This document shows, piece after piece, positions 18,318 through 26,907 of a stretch of DNA of 64,000 nucleotides. Position 1 is the stretch's first letter. Each line of letters opens with the position of its first letter. The notes beneath the pieces were generated by a model. It did not search any database and was not told the origin of the DNA. It saw only the letters and a program-made list of their open reading frames with translations. Position numbers and translations under genes: made by a program. This stretch comes from Saccharomonospora piscinae. Its GTDB lineage: Bacteria; Actinomycetota; Actinomycetes; Mycobacteriales; Pseudonocardiaceae. The stretch spans positions 509,869-573,868 of the forward strand of contig NZ_VCEK01000004.1 in NCBI RefSeq assembly GCF_005862235.1, given 5' to 3'.

Positions 18318-18368
18318 AGCCGTGTCCGCAGCCTACGTAGCCGTGTTCGCAATCCGCGTAGCCGCGCA
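18318..18368 (+). repeat. 21-bp tandem repeat, 2.4 copies, in metX-dgt gap
   Basis: Units AGCCGTGTCCGCAGCCTACGT (18318-18338; last base shared) and its diverged copy at 18339-18359 are followed by a partial AGCCGCGCA (18360-18368). The first copy differs from the second at four positions. It lies between the metX stop and a promoter-like site, in non-coding DNA. It may be a dispersed intergenic element of this lineage. Confidence 0.7.
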
Positions 18369-18379
18369 GGTCGGCTCTC

Positions 18380-18410
18380 TTGACAGCGGCGCCGGGCTGG
18401 TCACCGTAGT
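18380..18410 (+). promoter_or_regulatory. Possible dgt promoter
   Basis: A perfect TTGACA at 18380-18385 is followed 19 bp later by CGTAGT (18405-18410), 60 bp upstream of dgt. Spacing is long, so confidence is limited. Confidence 0.4.
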
Positions 18411-18470
18411 CCGGCTCCTCGCAAGCTGAGCACGCGGTCATCGTCGGAGCGCGCCGTAAGCTTGCACGGC

Positions 18471-19742
18471 ATGGGCTACACCTCGCACGACCTCCAGCGG
18501 CGCTTCGCCGAACGGCCCAAGGGGTCCGCGCTGCCCGGCGCGCACGGTGACGGGAGGACGCCGTTCGCGCGCGACCGGGCGCGGGTGCTGCATTCCGCCG
18601 CGTTGCGCACCCTCGCCGGGAAGACGCAGGTGGTGGGCCCCGGTGAGGGCGCTGAGGTCAGCGGCGTCCCGCGTACGCGGCTCACGCACTCGTTGGAGGT
18701 CGCCCAGATCAGCCGGGGGATCGCCACCGATCTCGGCGCGGACGCCGATCTCTGTGACACCGCGGGACTCGCCCACGACATCGGTCATCCGCCGTTCGGC
18801 CACAACGGGGAGGCCGCGCTCGACGAGGCGGCGCGGGCCTGCGGAGGCTTCGAGGGCAACGCGCAGACGTTGCGCATCCTGACGCGGCTGGAGCCGAAGG
18901 TGCTGGGGGAGTGCGGCGAGCCGTACGGGCTGAACCTCACGCGTGCCGGGCTCGACGCGGCGATGAAGTACCCGTGGCCCCGGCGCGACGGGCAGCGCAA
19001 GTTCGGCGTCTACGCCGACGACCTGGCCGCGTTCACCTGGGTGCGCGAGGGCGCGCCGGAGGGCCGCGTGTGCCTGGAGGCGCAGATCATGGACTGGGCC
19101 GACGACGTCGCGTACTCGGTCCACGACGTCGAGGACGGCGTGCTCGCGGGGCGGATCTCGCTGCCGGTACTCACCGAGCGCGCGGAGCGGGAGGCGCTGG
19201 CCGCGCTGGCGGCCGAACACTTCTGCACGCTGCCCGTGGCGACGGTCGAGGGCGCCGCCGTCGCGTTGCTCTCGCTGCCCGCGCTGGCCGAGCTGGTGCG
19301 CAGGCCCTACGACGGCTCGCCCGGCGCGCAGGCGGCGCTCAAGTCGCTGACGAGTGAACTGGTGGGCCGGTTCGTGTCGGCGGCGGTCACCGGTACCCGC
19401 GCCGAGTACGGAGACGGGCCGCTGACCCGCTACGCCGCGAGCCTGGCCGTGCCCGACCAGGTGGCCGCCGAGGTGGCGCTGCTGAAGGCGCTCGCCCTCC
19501 GCTACGTGATGAGCGACCGGCGGCGGCGCGCGGTGCAGGAAGGGCAGCGAAGGTTGCTGGCCGAGCTGGTGGAGGTGCTGCCGCTGCGGGCACCCGACGT
19601 GCTCGACGCCGGTTTCCGCCCCGCGTGGCTGGCGGCGGCCGATGACGCCGCCCGGCTGCGGGTGGTGGTCGACCAGATCGCCTCGCTCACGGACGCCCAG
19701 GCACGGGCCTGGCATTCCTGGCATCGGGGCCGTCCTGCCTGA
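18471..19742 (+). CDS. dgt: Deoxyguanosinetriphosphate triphosphohydrolase-like protein
   Basis: 423 residues from the ATG at 18471; a TTG 9 bp upstream is also in frame. HD-domain phosphohydrolase: TRLTHSLEVAQISRGIA, then GLAHDIGHPPFGHNGE with the metal HD pair, and QIMDWADDVAYSVHDVED. The family hydrolyses dNTPs to deoxynucleosides plus triphosphate and has a dNTP-activated allosteric form. Together with dnaG nearby it mirrors the M. tuberculosis dgt-dnaG neighbourhood (Rv2344c-Rv2343c), but here three other genes lie between them. Confidence 0.94.
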   Translation: MGYTSHDLQRRFAERPKGSALPGAHGDGRTPFARDRARVLHSAALRTLAGKTQVVGPGEGAEVSGVPRTRLTHSLEVAQISRGIATDLGADADLCDTAGLAHDIGHPPFGHNGEAALDEAARACGGFEGNAQTLRILTRLEPKVLGECGEPYGLNLTRAGLDAAMKYPWPRRDGQRKFGVYADDLAAFTWVREGAPEGRVCLEAQIMDWADDVAYSVHDVEDGVLAGRISLPVLTERAEREALAALAAEHFCTLPVATVEGAAVALLSLPALAELVRRPYDGSPGAQAALKSLTSELVGRFVSAAVTGTRAEYGDGPLTRYAASLAVPDQVAAEVALLKALALRYVMSDRRRRAVQEGQRRLLAELVEVLPLRAPDVLDAGFRPAWLAAADDAARLRVVVDQIASLTDAQARAWHSWHRGRPA

Positions 19743-19767
19743 GGCGATCACACGGTAACGTCGGGGA

Positions 19768-20886
19768 ATGCCCGCTTCCCACGCCGTCCAGGCTCACCTG
19801 GGCTTCGCTCTCGCCGTGCACCGGGCCCTCGCCACGCCCGGTCAGAACAACTGCTTCTCGCCGTACTCGCTGGCCAGCGCGTTGGGGCTGGTCACAAGGG
19901 CGGCTCGGGGCGACACGGCCGCCGAACCGGCGACGCTGCTGTCCGGTTCTCCGGAGGGCGCGGCCGAGCAGGCCGAGCTGCTTCGTGACTCGGCCGTGCT
20001 GGAGCCGCCGGGGCCCGGGGAACAGGCCCCGGAGTTCGCGGTGTCGAACACGTTGTGGGTGTGGCGCGAGCTGGAGGTGAAGCCGGGTTTCGTCGCGGAG
20101 TTGCGCGCGTGGCCGTCCGGCGGGATGGCAACGGCGCCGTTCGTGGCGGACCCCGAGGCGGCCCGGAGCGCGATCAACCGGGACGTCGCCGACACGACAC
20201 GGGAGCTGATCCCGGAGCTGCTGCCACCGGGCGCGGTCGGGGGCGACACCGTGGCCGCGCTGGTCAACGCGCTGTACCTGCGGGCCGGCTGGACGACGGC
20301 GTTTCGCGAGTCCGACACCGAGGACGGCGACTTCCACAGCCCGGCGGGCACCGCCCGCGTGCCGATGATGCGGCAGGCCGAACGACTCGGCCACGCGGCC
20401 CACGCGGGCTGGCAACTCGTGGATCTGCCCGCCGCCGGTGGCCTCGCCGTCTCGGTGTTGCTGCCCGACCGGCCGCTGGCCGAGGCCGAGCCCGAGCTGA
20501 CCGCCGAGACGGTGGCCGAGCTGCTGGCCGCGCGACGCGAGGCGATGGTCCGGGTGAGCCTGCCGAGGCTGTCGCTGGACGTGCGGGCCGAGCTCAAGGG
20601 TGTGCTGGGCTCGCTGGGCGTACACCGGATGTTCGAGCCCGGAGCCGACTTCGGCGAGCTGAGTGACGATCCGCGCCTGCTGGTCTCCGACGTTATGCAC
20701 CAGTCGGTGCTGCGCGTCGACGAGAGCGGCCTGGAGGGCGCGGCGGCCACCGCGGTGATGATGCGCCTGGTGTCGGCCCCGGCGGGCGAGCCCGTGACCG
20801 TGACGGTCGACCGCCCGTTCCTGCTGCTCGTGCGCCACCGCACCACGGGTGCGGTCTACTTCCTGGCGAGGGTTGTCGAGCCGTGA
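19768..20886 (+). CDS. Serpin family serine protease inhibitor
   Basis: 372 residues, full serpin length. Visible are NNCFSPYSLASALGLVTRAARG (helix B region), VSNTLWVW, LVNALYLRAGW, FHSPAG with PMMRQ, and the C-terminal FLLLVRHRTTGAVYFLARVVEP. The reactive loop hinge reads ESGLEGAAATAV, with small residues at P12-P8 as needed for loop insertion, so an inhibitory serpin is expected. By alignment from the hinge the scissile bond lies near MMRLVSAP, suggesting an aliphatic P1. No signal peptide, so it acts inside the cell or is released. Serpins are scattered in bacteria. It overlaps the next gene by 4 bp (GTGA). Confidence 0.93.
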   Translation: MPASHAVQAHLGFALAVHRALATPGQNNCFSPYSLASALGLVTRAARGDTAAEPATLLSGSPEGAAEQAELLRDSAVLEPPGPGEQAPEFAVSNTLWVWRELEVKPGFVAELRAWPSGGMATAPFVADPEAARSAINRDVADTTRELIPELLPPGAVGGDTVAALVNALYLRAGWTTAFRESDTEDGDFHSPAGTARVPMMRQAERLGHAAHAGWQLVDLPAAGGLAVSVLLPDRPLAEAEPELTAETVAELLAARREAMVRVSLPRLSLDVRAELKGVLGSLGVHRMFEPGADFGELSDDPRLLVSDVMHQSVLRVDESGLEGAAATAVMMRLVSAPAGEPVTVTVDRPFLLLVRHRTTGAVYFLARVVEP

Positions 20887-22685
20887 GTGCGCCGACCCGG
20901 CTGCCCGCCCGTCGCGAGGTGGCCGAGCGGCTGGTTACGGCACGGCGGCGGCTGCCGTGGACCCGGTTCGCCGACGCGGCCGTGTACGCGGGCTTCGTGC
21001 TGGCCGCGTTCCTGCTCTACCGGCCGCTCTGGGAGAACCTGGGCAGTGGCTACCTGGCGCACAGCGGCCAGGACCAGAACATGTGGGAGTGGTTCTTCGC
21101 GGTCACCGCCCACTCGGTGCTGAACTTCGAGAACCCGCTGTTCACCACGCTGCAGAACCATCCGCTGGGCGTGAACCTCATGGCCAACACGGCCATGTTC
21201 GGCGTCGGCGTGCCGCTCACCCCGGTCACCGTCCTGTTCGGACCGACGGTCACCTGGGCGATCGCGCTCACCGGCGGGCTCGCGGGCACCGCGGCGGCCT
21301 GGTACTGGGTGCTGTCGCGGCACCTGGTGCTCACGCGCGCGGGCGCGGCGGTGGGAGCGGCGTTCGCGGGGTTCGCGCCGCCGATCATCTCCCACGCCAA
21401 CGCCCACCCGAACTTCGTGGCCCTGTTCGTCCTGCCGTTCGTGGTGCTGTGCCTGCTCAAGCTCGCCCGAGGCGAGCGCGTGGTGCGCACCGGCGTCGTC
21501 CTTGGGCTGTTGGTGTCCTACCAGGTCATGCTGGGCGAGGAGGCGCTGCTCATCGCGGCCGTCACGATGGCCGTGTTCGCGCTCGCCTACGCCGTGTCGC
21601 GCCCTGTGCAGGCGTGGGCGATGGCGAGGCCACTGGCCCGGGGCATCGGGGTGGGCGCGGCGGTGTCGGTGGCGCTGGTGGCCGTGCCGCTGTGGTGGCA
21701 GTTCTTCGGCCCGCAGAGCTATCCCGGTCTCGAACACGGCCTGCGTGGCAACGACGTCGCCGCGTTCACCGCGTTCGCCACCGAGTCGGTGGCGGGCAGC
21801 GAGGACAGCGCGGTGGAGCTGTCGATGAACCGCACCGAGGAGAACGCGTTCTTCGGCTGGCCGCTCGTCGTGCTGCTCCTGGTGCTCACGATCGCGCTGT
21901 GGCGGGACGTCGTGTCGCGGGCACTGGCGGTGACCATGCTGGTGCTCGCGTGGATCTCGATGGGTGCGCTGCTCATCGTCCACGGCGAGGGCACGTCGAT
22001 CCCCGGACCGTGGATGCTGCTGTTCGACCTGCCGTTGCTCGACTCGGTGCTGGAGTCCCGGTTCGCGCTGGGCTGTGTCCCGGTGATCGGGATACTGCTG
22101 GCGCGGGCCACCGACCGGGTGCTGCACCTGCGGGTGCGTGCCGACTGGCGCTGGACGGCGGGCATCGTGTGGTTCAGCGTTCTCGTGATCGCTCTCCTGC
22201 CGATCGCGCCCACGGAGCTGCGGGTCGGGCAGCGGGGAGACACGCCCGCGTACTTCGCCGACGGCGGCTGGCGGCACCTCGTGGACGACGGATCGGTCGT
22301 CGTCGCACCGCTGCCGAATCCGGGCGACGCCGACGCGCTGCACTGGCAGGTCGAGGCGGGCCTGGAGTTCCCGCTGGCCGGCGGCTACTTCGTGGGCCCC
22401 AACCCGGACGGGGACGGCATGTACGGGCCGGTGCGGCGGCCCACCGCCGCGCTGCTGGACGGGGTGGCCGCCACCGGCGTCGTGCCCGAGGTCACGGAGG
22501 CCGACCGGTCGGACGCGCTGGCCGACCTCCGGTTCTGGCGGGCCGACGTCGTGGTGCTGCCCATCGGCGAGACGGCGTATCCGAGGGAACTGCGGGACAC
22601 GATCGCCACCCTGCTGGGACACCCGGGGCGGGTCACCGCCGACGTGTGGGTGTGGGACGTGCGCGCGCTGACCGGGCCCCGCTGA
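20883..22685 (+). CDS. Polytopic membrane protein, GT-C glycosyltransferase-like
   Basis: 600 residues with about 10 membrane segments in the first 440 and a soluble C-terminal domain of about 150. The first extracellular loop contains GQDQNMWEWFFAVTAH, an Asp/Glu-bearing loop of the kind used by GT-C lipid-phosphosugar transferases, and further loops carry NAHPNFVALF and a FGPQSYPGLEHG segment. The sugar donor and acceptor cannot be named. The GTG start overlaps the serpin stop. It is convergent, 2 bp apart, with the ECF sigma gene. Confidence 0.7.
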   Translation: MSAPTRLPARREVAERLVTARRRLPWTRFADAAVYAGFVLAAFLLYRPLWENLGSGYLAHSGQDQNMWEWFFAVTAHSVLNFENPLFTTLQNHPLGVNLMANTAMFGVGVPLTPVTVLFGPTVTWAIALTGGLAGTAAAWYWVLSRHLVLTRAGAAVGAAFAGFAPPIISHANAHPNFVALFVLPFVVLCLLKLARGERVVRTGVVLGLLVSYQVMLGEEALLIAAVTMAVFALAYAVSRPVQAWAMARPLARGIGVGAAVSVALVAVPLWWQFFGPQSYPGLEHGLRGNDVAAFTAFATESVAGSEDSAVELSMNRTEENAFFGWPLVVLLLVLTIALWRDVVSRALAVTMLVLAWISMGALLIVHGEGTSIPGPWMLLFDLPLLDSVLESRFALGCVPVIGILLARATDRVLHLRVRADWRWTAGIVWFSVLVIALLPIAPTELRVGQRGDTPAYFADGGWRHLVDDGSVVVAPLPNPGDADALHWQVEAGLEFPLAGGYFVGPNPDGDGMYGPVRRPTAALLDGVAATGVVPEVTEADRSDALADLRFWRADVVVLPIGETAYPRELRDTIATLLGHPGRVTADVWVWDVRALTGPR

Positions 22686-22687
22686 CG

Positions 22688-23692
22688 TCAGCGCGGCGGC
22701 GGTGTCAGCGACGTCGGAGACCCCAGTGACCTCAGCGACCCCAGCGATCTCAGCTTGTCGGGGTTGACGACGTCGTAGACGGCCACCACCAAGCCGTCGC
22801 GGACCGCGATCGTCTGCACGTGTTCGTCCACGTCGCGGTAGTCGCCGTCACCCCGGGACGACGGCACGTGCAGCCCGAGGTCGCCGTTGACCAGGACCGG
22901 GTGCGCGGCGTCGAACGCCTCCGGCCGGTACCGCCGCAGCAGTCCCACGAGCAGGCGGCTGATTTTGTCGGCTCCGACGACGACCTGGCGGGCGGTCTGA
23001 GCCTTGCCGCCGGAGTCGCCGACGAACCGGGCCTCGGGATGCAGCAGTGCCACCACAGCGGGCACGTCTCCGGTGAGGACGGCCGCGAGAAACCGTTCCA
23101 GGATGCGCCGTTGCTCGTCCTGGGCGGCGCGCGGCGGCGGTGCCGCGTCGGCGACTGCCCTGCGGGCGCGCGAGGCGTACTGGCGCGCCGCGGCCTGCGA
23201 GCACCCCAGGATGTCCGCGATCTCGTCGAATGGCAGCGCGAAGGCGTCGTGCAGCACGAACGCCACCCGCTGCTGCGGGGTGAGGGTGTCGAGCACCACC
23301 ATCGCCGCCAGCCGCACGGCGTCGTCGCGCACCACGATGTCCAGCGGGTCGTCGGCCCGCGACGGCCCGCCCGGGCCCAGCGGGGTGACGATCGGTTCCG
23401 GCAGCCACTGCCCGACGTAGTGCTCGCGGCGTGCCGCCGCCGACCGCAACCGGTCCAGGCACACCCGGCCGACCACCGTCGTACACCAGGCCCGCACGTC
23501 GCGCACGGCGGCGCGTTGCCCGTCGCCCAGCCCGGCCCAGCGCAGCCACGTCTCCTGGGCGGCGTCCTCCGCGTCCGCGAGTGACCCGGTGAGGCGGTAG
23601 GCGACGGCGATCAGGTGCGGGCGCAGCGCGGTGACGGGGTCGGTGGGGCCGTCCTCGTCACCGCCGCCGCTGTCGGGACTGCCGGAGCTCAT
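22688..23692 (-). CDS. ECF41-type RNA polymerase sigma factor with SnoaL-like domain
   Basis: 334 residues from the ATG at 23692. Sigma region 2 covers about residues 25-95 (HLIAVAYRLTGSLADAEDAAQETWLRW), and region 4 about 130-185 (LTPQQRVAFVLHDAF, GCSQAAARQYASRARR). The C-terminal extension (about 195-320) is SnoaL-like with DSGGK and NPDKL, matching the DGGGK and NPDKL motifs that define the ECF41 group, where the extension controls activity in place of an anti-sigma factor. The end has a Leu/Ser/Gly repeat (LRSLGSLRSLGS). No carboxymuconolactone decarboxylase/oxidoreductase/epimerase partner gene is adjacent, which is unusual for the group. SigJ of M. tuberculosis is a relative. Confidence 0.92.
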   Translation of the reverse strand: MSSGSPDSGGGDEDGPTDPVTALRPHLIAVAYRLTGSLADAEDAAQETWLRWAGLGDGQRAAVRDVRAWCTTVVGRVCLDRLRSAAARREHYVGQWLPEPIVTPLGPGGPSRADDPLDIVVRDDAVRLAAMVVLDTLTPQQRVAFVLHDAFALPFDEIADILGCSQAAARQYASRARRAVADAAPPPRAAQDEQRRILERFLAAVLTGDVPAVVALLHPEARFVGDSGGKAQTARQVVVGADKISRLLVGLLRRYRPEAFDAAHPVLVNGDLGLHVPSSRGDGDYRDVDEHVQTIAVRDGLVVAVYDVVNPDKLRSLGSLRSLGSPTSLTPPPR

Positions 23693-23782
23693 GTGTGCAG
23701 TATGGTCCCGGCGCGGTGTCCGCCGCAGCCGGTCACGGGAGTGCCACCGCACTGCCCGCGCGGCCGCACCCGCCCGGTGTTC

Positions 23783-23788
23783 TACCCT
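23783..23788 (+). promoter_or_regulatory. -10-like element for leaderless dnaG transcript
   Basis: TACCCT ends 6 bp before the GTG at 23795, so transcription from it would begin at or next to the start codon. No ribosome site is seen before the GTG. No convincing -35 is present. Confidence 0.45.
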
Positions 23789-23794
23789 GGGCCC

Positions 23795-25696
23795 GTGGCG
23801 GGACGGATCCGGGAGAGCGACATCGCGCAGGTGAGGGAACGGACCCGGATCGACGAGGTCGTCGGCGAGTACGTGGCCCTGCGGCGCGCGGGCGGCGGTG
23901 CGCTCAAGGGACTGTGCCCGTTCCACGAGGAGAAGACGCCCTCGTTCAACGTCCGCCCCACGCACGGCACGTTCCACTGCTTCGGCTGCGGTGAGGGCGG
24001 CGACGTCATCAAGTTCGTCATGCAGATCGAGCACCTGCCCTTCGTGGAGTCGGTGGAGCGGCTCGCCGACCGGGTGGGCCTGCACCTGACCTATGAGGGT
24101 GGCGGTGGCAGCGTGCGCCGCGACCGGGGCACCCGGTTGCGGCTCGTGGAGGCGCACAAGGCCGCGCAGGCGTTCTACGCCGAGCAGCTCGCGACCCCGG
24201 AGGCCGAGGCGGCCCGCACGTTCCTCACCGAACGGGGATTCGACCAGGCCGCGGCGGCGAAGTTCGGGTGCGGCTTCGCGCCCTCGGGCTGGGACCGGCT
24301 CACGAAGCACCTGCTGCGCGGTGGGTTCGAGCTGGAGGAGCTGTACAAGGCGCAGCTGTCCCGGGAGGGCAGGCACGGCCCGATGGACCGGTTCCACCGC
24401 AGGCTCGTGTGGCCGATCAGGGACCGGGGCGGCGACGTGGTGGGCTTCGGGGCGCGGCGGCTGTTCGACGACGATCCGATCCAGGCCAAGTACCTCAACA
24501 CCAGCGAGAGCCCCGTCTACAAGAAGTCGCAGGTGCTGTTCGGGCTCGACCAGGCCAAGCGGGAGATCGCGCGGCGGCACCAGGTCGTGGTCGTCGAGGG
24601 CTACACCGATGTGATGGCCATGCACGAGTCCGGCGTGCCCACGGCGGTGGCGTCGTCGGGCACGGCGTTCGGTGAGGACCACATGCGGGTGCTGCGGCAG
24701 CTCATGATGGACGACGACATCTTCCGCGGCGAAGTGATCTTCACGTTCGACGGTGACGAGGCGGGCCAGAAGGCCGCGCTCAAGGCGTTCGAGGGCGAGC
24801 AGACGTTCGCCGGACAGACCTACATCGCGGTGGCACCCGACGGCATGGACCCCTGCGAACTCCGGCTGGCGAAGGGCGACACCGCCGTGCGCGACCTGGT
24901 GGCGCGCCGGATTCCGTTGTTCGAGTTCGCCATCCGCAGCCTGCTGTCCGAGTACGACCTGGAGTCGGTCGACGGTCAGGTGGCGGCGTTGCAACGCACG
25001 GTGCCGCTGGTAGCGCGCATCAAGGACAGGGCCAAACGCGACGGCTACGCCACCAAGCTGGCGTGGTGGGTCGGCTGGCAGGACGAGGCGATGGTCGTGA
25101 ACCGCGTGCGCGAGGAGTCGGGGGCCCCGGCGAAGCCGTCCGGTACCCGTCGCGCGGCGGCGCGCAACGGCACCGGCTCCGGCGCGGCGAACGGCACGGG
25201 CACCGAGCGTCCCGACCCGCGCAATCCCGATCTGCGGGCCCAGCGCGAAGCGTTGAAGGCGGCGTTGCAGGAGCCGTCGCTCGCGGGACCCGAGTACGAC
25301 GCGCTGCCCGAGGACGCCTTCCTGCACCCCGCCTACGTGGCCGTGCATCGCGCCGTGCTGAAGGCGGGCGGCACGAGCGGCGGCCTCGCCGGGCCGGCGC
25401 TCATCGAGACAGCCGCCCGGCACACCGACGACCCCACGGTCACGTCGCTGCTGTCGGAGTTGGCGGTGGAACCGTTGCAGGCCAAGGCGGACGCCGACGT
25501 GCGGTACGTGTCGAGCGTGCTCGCCGCCGTGCAGGAGAGCCTGGTCGGCAGGCAGATCGGCGATCTCAAGTCCCGGTTGCAGCGACTGTCCCCCGTGGAC
25601 GCCGCCGACGACTACCGGGCGCTGTTCGGCGATCTCGTGGCGCTGGAGCAGTACCGCAAGGCGCTGCGGGAGCAGGCCATGGGTGGATGGGACTGA
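23795..25696 (+). CDS. dnaG: DNA primase DnaG
   Basis: 633 residues from the GTG at 23795; a longer frame to 23615 overlaps the divergent sigma gene start and lacks homology. The zinc domain CPFHEEKTPSF...FHCFGCGEGGD (about 40-65) is followed by the RNA polymerase domain with TOPRIM motifs VVVEGYTDVMAMH (about 270) and FTFDGDEAGQKAALKAF (about 312), and a C-terminal DnaB-binding domain after a Gly/Thr/Asn-rich linker near residue 450. It makes RNA primers at the fork. Promoter elements suggest a leaderless transcript. The downstream gene overlaps by 10 bp. Confidence 0.97.
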   Translation: MAGRIRESDIAQVRERTRIDEVVGEYVALRRAGGGALKGLCPFHEEKTPSFNVRPTHGTFHCFGCGEGGDVIKFVMQIEHLPFVESVERLADRVGLHLTYEGGGGSVRRDRGTRLRLVEAHKAAQAFYAEQLATPEAEAARTFLTERGFDQAAAAKFGCGFAPSGWDRLTKHLLRGGFELEELYKAQLSREGRHGPMDRFHRRLVWPIRDRGGDVVGFGARRLFDDDPIQAKYLNTSESPVYKKSQVLFGLDQAKREIARRHQVVVVEGYTDVMAMHESGVPTAVASSGTAFGEDHMRVLRQLMMDDDIFRGEVIFTFDGDEAGQKAALKAFEGEQTFAGQTYIAVAPDGMDPCELRLAKGDTAVRDLVARRIPLFEFAIRSLLSEYDLESVDGQVAALQRTVPLVARIKDRAKRDGYATKLAWWVGWQDEAMVVNRVREESGAPAKPSGTRRAAARNGTGSGAANGTGTERPDPRNPDLRAQREALKAALQEPSLAGPEYDALPEDAFLHPAYVAVHRAVLKAGGTSGGLAGPALIETAARHTDDPTVTSLLSELAVEPLQAKADADVRYVSSVLAAVQESLVGRQIGDLKSRLQRLSPVDAADDYRALFGDLVALEQYRKALREQAMGGWD

Positions 25697-26232
25697 TCAC
25701 GGTGAACCTGGTGCGCAGGATCTTCGGCTCTCCGGTCCCCGAGGTGGTGCGCGACGCGCTGGCCGACGAGGAGCACGTGCTGGCCTTCGCGGCCACCGGC
25801 ACGGGCGGGAATCTGGCGGTCACCGCGCTCGGGCTGTGGGTGCCGCACGGTGACGGTGTGCGCCGCATCGGCTGGGACGCGGTGAGCAAGGCAGTCTGGC
25901 GGGGCGACGCGCTCACGGTGACCGAAGCCGAATCCGCCGAGCACATCGGAGCCGCCGTCGTGCTGCGTGAGCTCGCGCCCGTGCGGTACGTCTTGCCGAA
26001 ACCCGGACGCATCCCGCATCTCGTGCGGCAGCGGGTCGAGGGCTCCATCCGCTCCCGGTACCGCAAGGAGTTGCCGGGCGGCGCGGCGTGGTTCGTGGTG
26101 CGCAAGCTGCCCGGGACGGACGGCGTGGTGTTGCAGGTGCGGCCGGACCCGGGTACCGACCCCGAGGTGGTGCGCGCCATCGCGCAGGAGGCCGCGGCCG
26201 CACTCGCCGAGCGCCCCACGGCCGAGGACTGA
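25687..26232 (+). CDS. Conserved hypothetical protein coupled to dnaG
   Basis: 181 residues from the ATG at 25687, 10 bp inside dnaG; a GTG at 25702 is an alternative. The protein is soluble, alpha/beta, with VPEVVRDALADEEHVLAFAATG, LWVPHGDGVRRIGWDAVSKAVW and FVVRKLPGTDGVVLQVRPDPG. It resembles the small PH-like proteins found after primase in actinobacteria, though no catalytic motif is visible. Overlap suggests translational coupling with DnaG. Function unknown. Confidence 0.72.
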   Translation: MGLITVNLVRRIFGSPVPEVVRDALADEEHVLAFAATGTGGNLAVTALGLWVPHGDGVRRIGWDAVSKAVWRGDALTVTEAESAEHIGAAVVLRELAPVRYVLPKPGRIPHLVRQRVEGSIRSRYRKELPGGAAWFVVRKLPGTDGVVLQVRPDPGTDPEVVRAIAQEAAAALAERPTAED

Positions 26233-26257
26233 CAGCCCGGAGCGCCGGGTTCGCCTG

Positions 26258-26290
26258 CCGACGTACTCCGGCGGCACCGCCGTACGTCGG
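26258..26290 (+). terminator. Terminator after dnaG operon
   Basis: CCGACGTAC (26258-26266) pairs perfectly with GTACGTCGG (26282-26290). The enclosed GGCGG-CA-CCGCC adds an inner 5-bp stem, giving a long hairpin with a small TCC bulge. It lacks a T-tract. Confidence 0.6.
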
Positions 26291-26356
26291 TGAGCGGCCC
26301 CGGTACGCGCGCCGAGGCCGACGACGTCACCGTGCCGCGCCCGTAGCGTCACCACG

Positions 26357-26842
26357 GTGATGAACAGCGAGATTTCCGGACGGTCGGCAACGCGAACGCG
26401 GGGGCGTGGCCTGGGCCTGTCGTGGCCGATGCTCTGCGGGCTGGCGGCGCTGGGCGTGCCCAGGGTGGTGGCGCACGATCTCGACCTCGTCGGGCCCGTG
26501 GTGAACTCCGTGCTCGTCTTCCTGCCGCCGCTGGTGTGGCTGGTTGTGGTCGTGGCGCGCTCGGTGCCCTCGCCGCTGCGGACCCTTGCGGCCGTCGGGC
26601 TGGTGTACGGCGTGCTCCTCGCGGCGACCCACCAGTTGTTGTGGCAGCGGGCGTTCGAGGGCGAGTCGCCCGTGCTCGGCGGCAACCTCGCCGGGGCGCT
26701 GCCACCGGAATGGGAGGCGGTGGTCGTGCGCGTGTTCGCCGGTGGCAGCAGCGTGGTGACCGGGGTCGCGGTGGGCGTGGTCACCGGTCTGGTGGCGTGG
26801 GGCGTGTCGGCGCTGCTGGGCCGGGCGGACCGCGAGCACTGA
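26357..26842 (+). CDS. Small polytopic membrane protein, unknown
   Basis: 161 residues starting at tandem ATG codons at 26357 and 26360. Four hydrophobic segments are predicted at about 23-42, 48-68, 75-95 and 130-153. A charged N terminus (RSATRTRGRG) is probably cytoplasmic. No motif was recognised. The third loop (QRAFEGESPVLGGNLAG) is outside if the N terminus is inside. Flanked by the dnaG terminator and the tam operator, it is likely a single-gene unit. Confidence 0.65.
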   Translation: MMNSEISGRSATRTRGRGLGLSWPMLCGLAALGVPRVVAHDLDLVGPVVNSVLVFLPPLVWLVVVVARSVPSPLRTLAAVGLVYGVLLAATHQLLWQRAFEGESPVLGGNLAGALPPEWEAVVVRVFAGGSSVVTGVAVGVVTGLVAWGVSALLGRADREH

Positions 26843-26866
26843 GGGATGGCGCCGCGCCCCCTGTCG

Positions 26867-26882
26867 CAGTACGTTCGTACTG
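26867..26882 (+). promoter_or_regulatory. Perfect 7-2-7 palindrome upstream of tam
   Basis: CAGTACG-TT-CGTACTG ends 25 bp before the tam start. Length and symmetry are those of a dimeric repressor operator; no obvious regulator gene is adjacent. It could also be a weak terminator for the membrane protein gene. Confidence 0.5.
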
Positions 26883-26907
26883 TTTCGTCGGACGAGGGAG
26901 GCAGGCC

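Noticed and set aside
22681-22692. GCTGACGTCAGC palindrome at the 3' ends of the GT-C-like and sigma genes
   Set aside because: It overlaps both stop regions with no loop and is likely coding-driven, so it was not called as operator or terminator.
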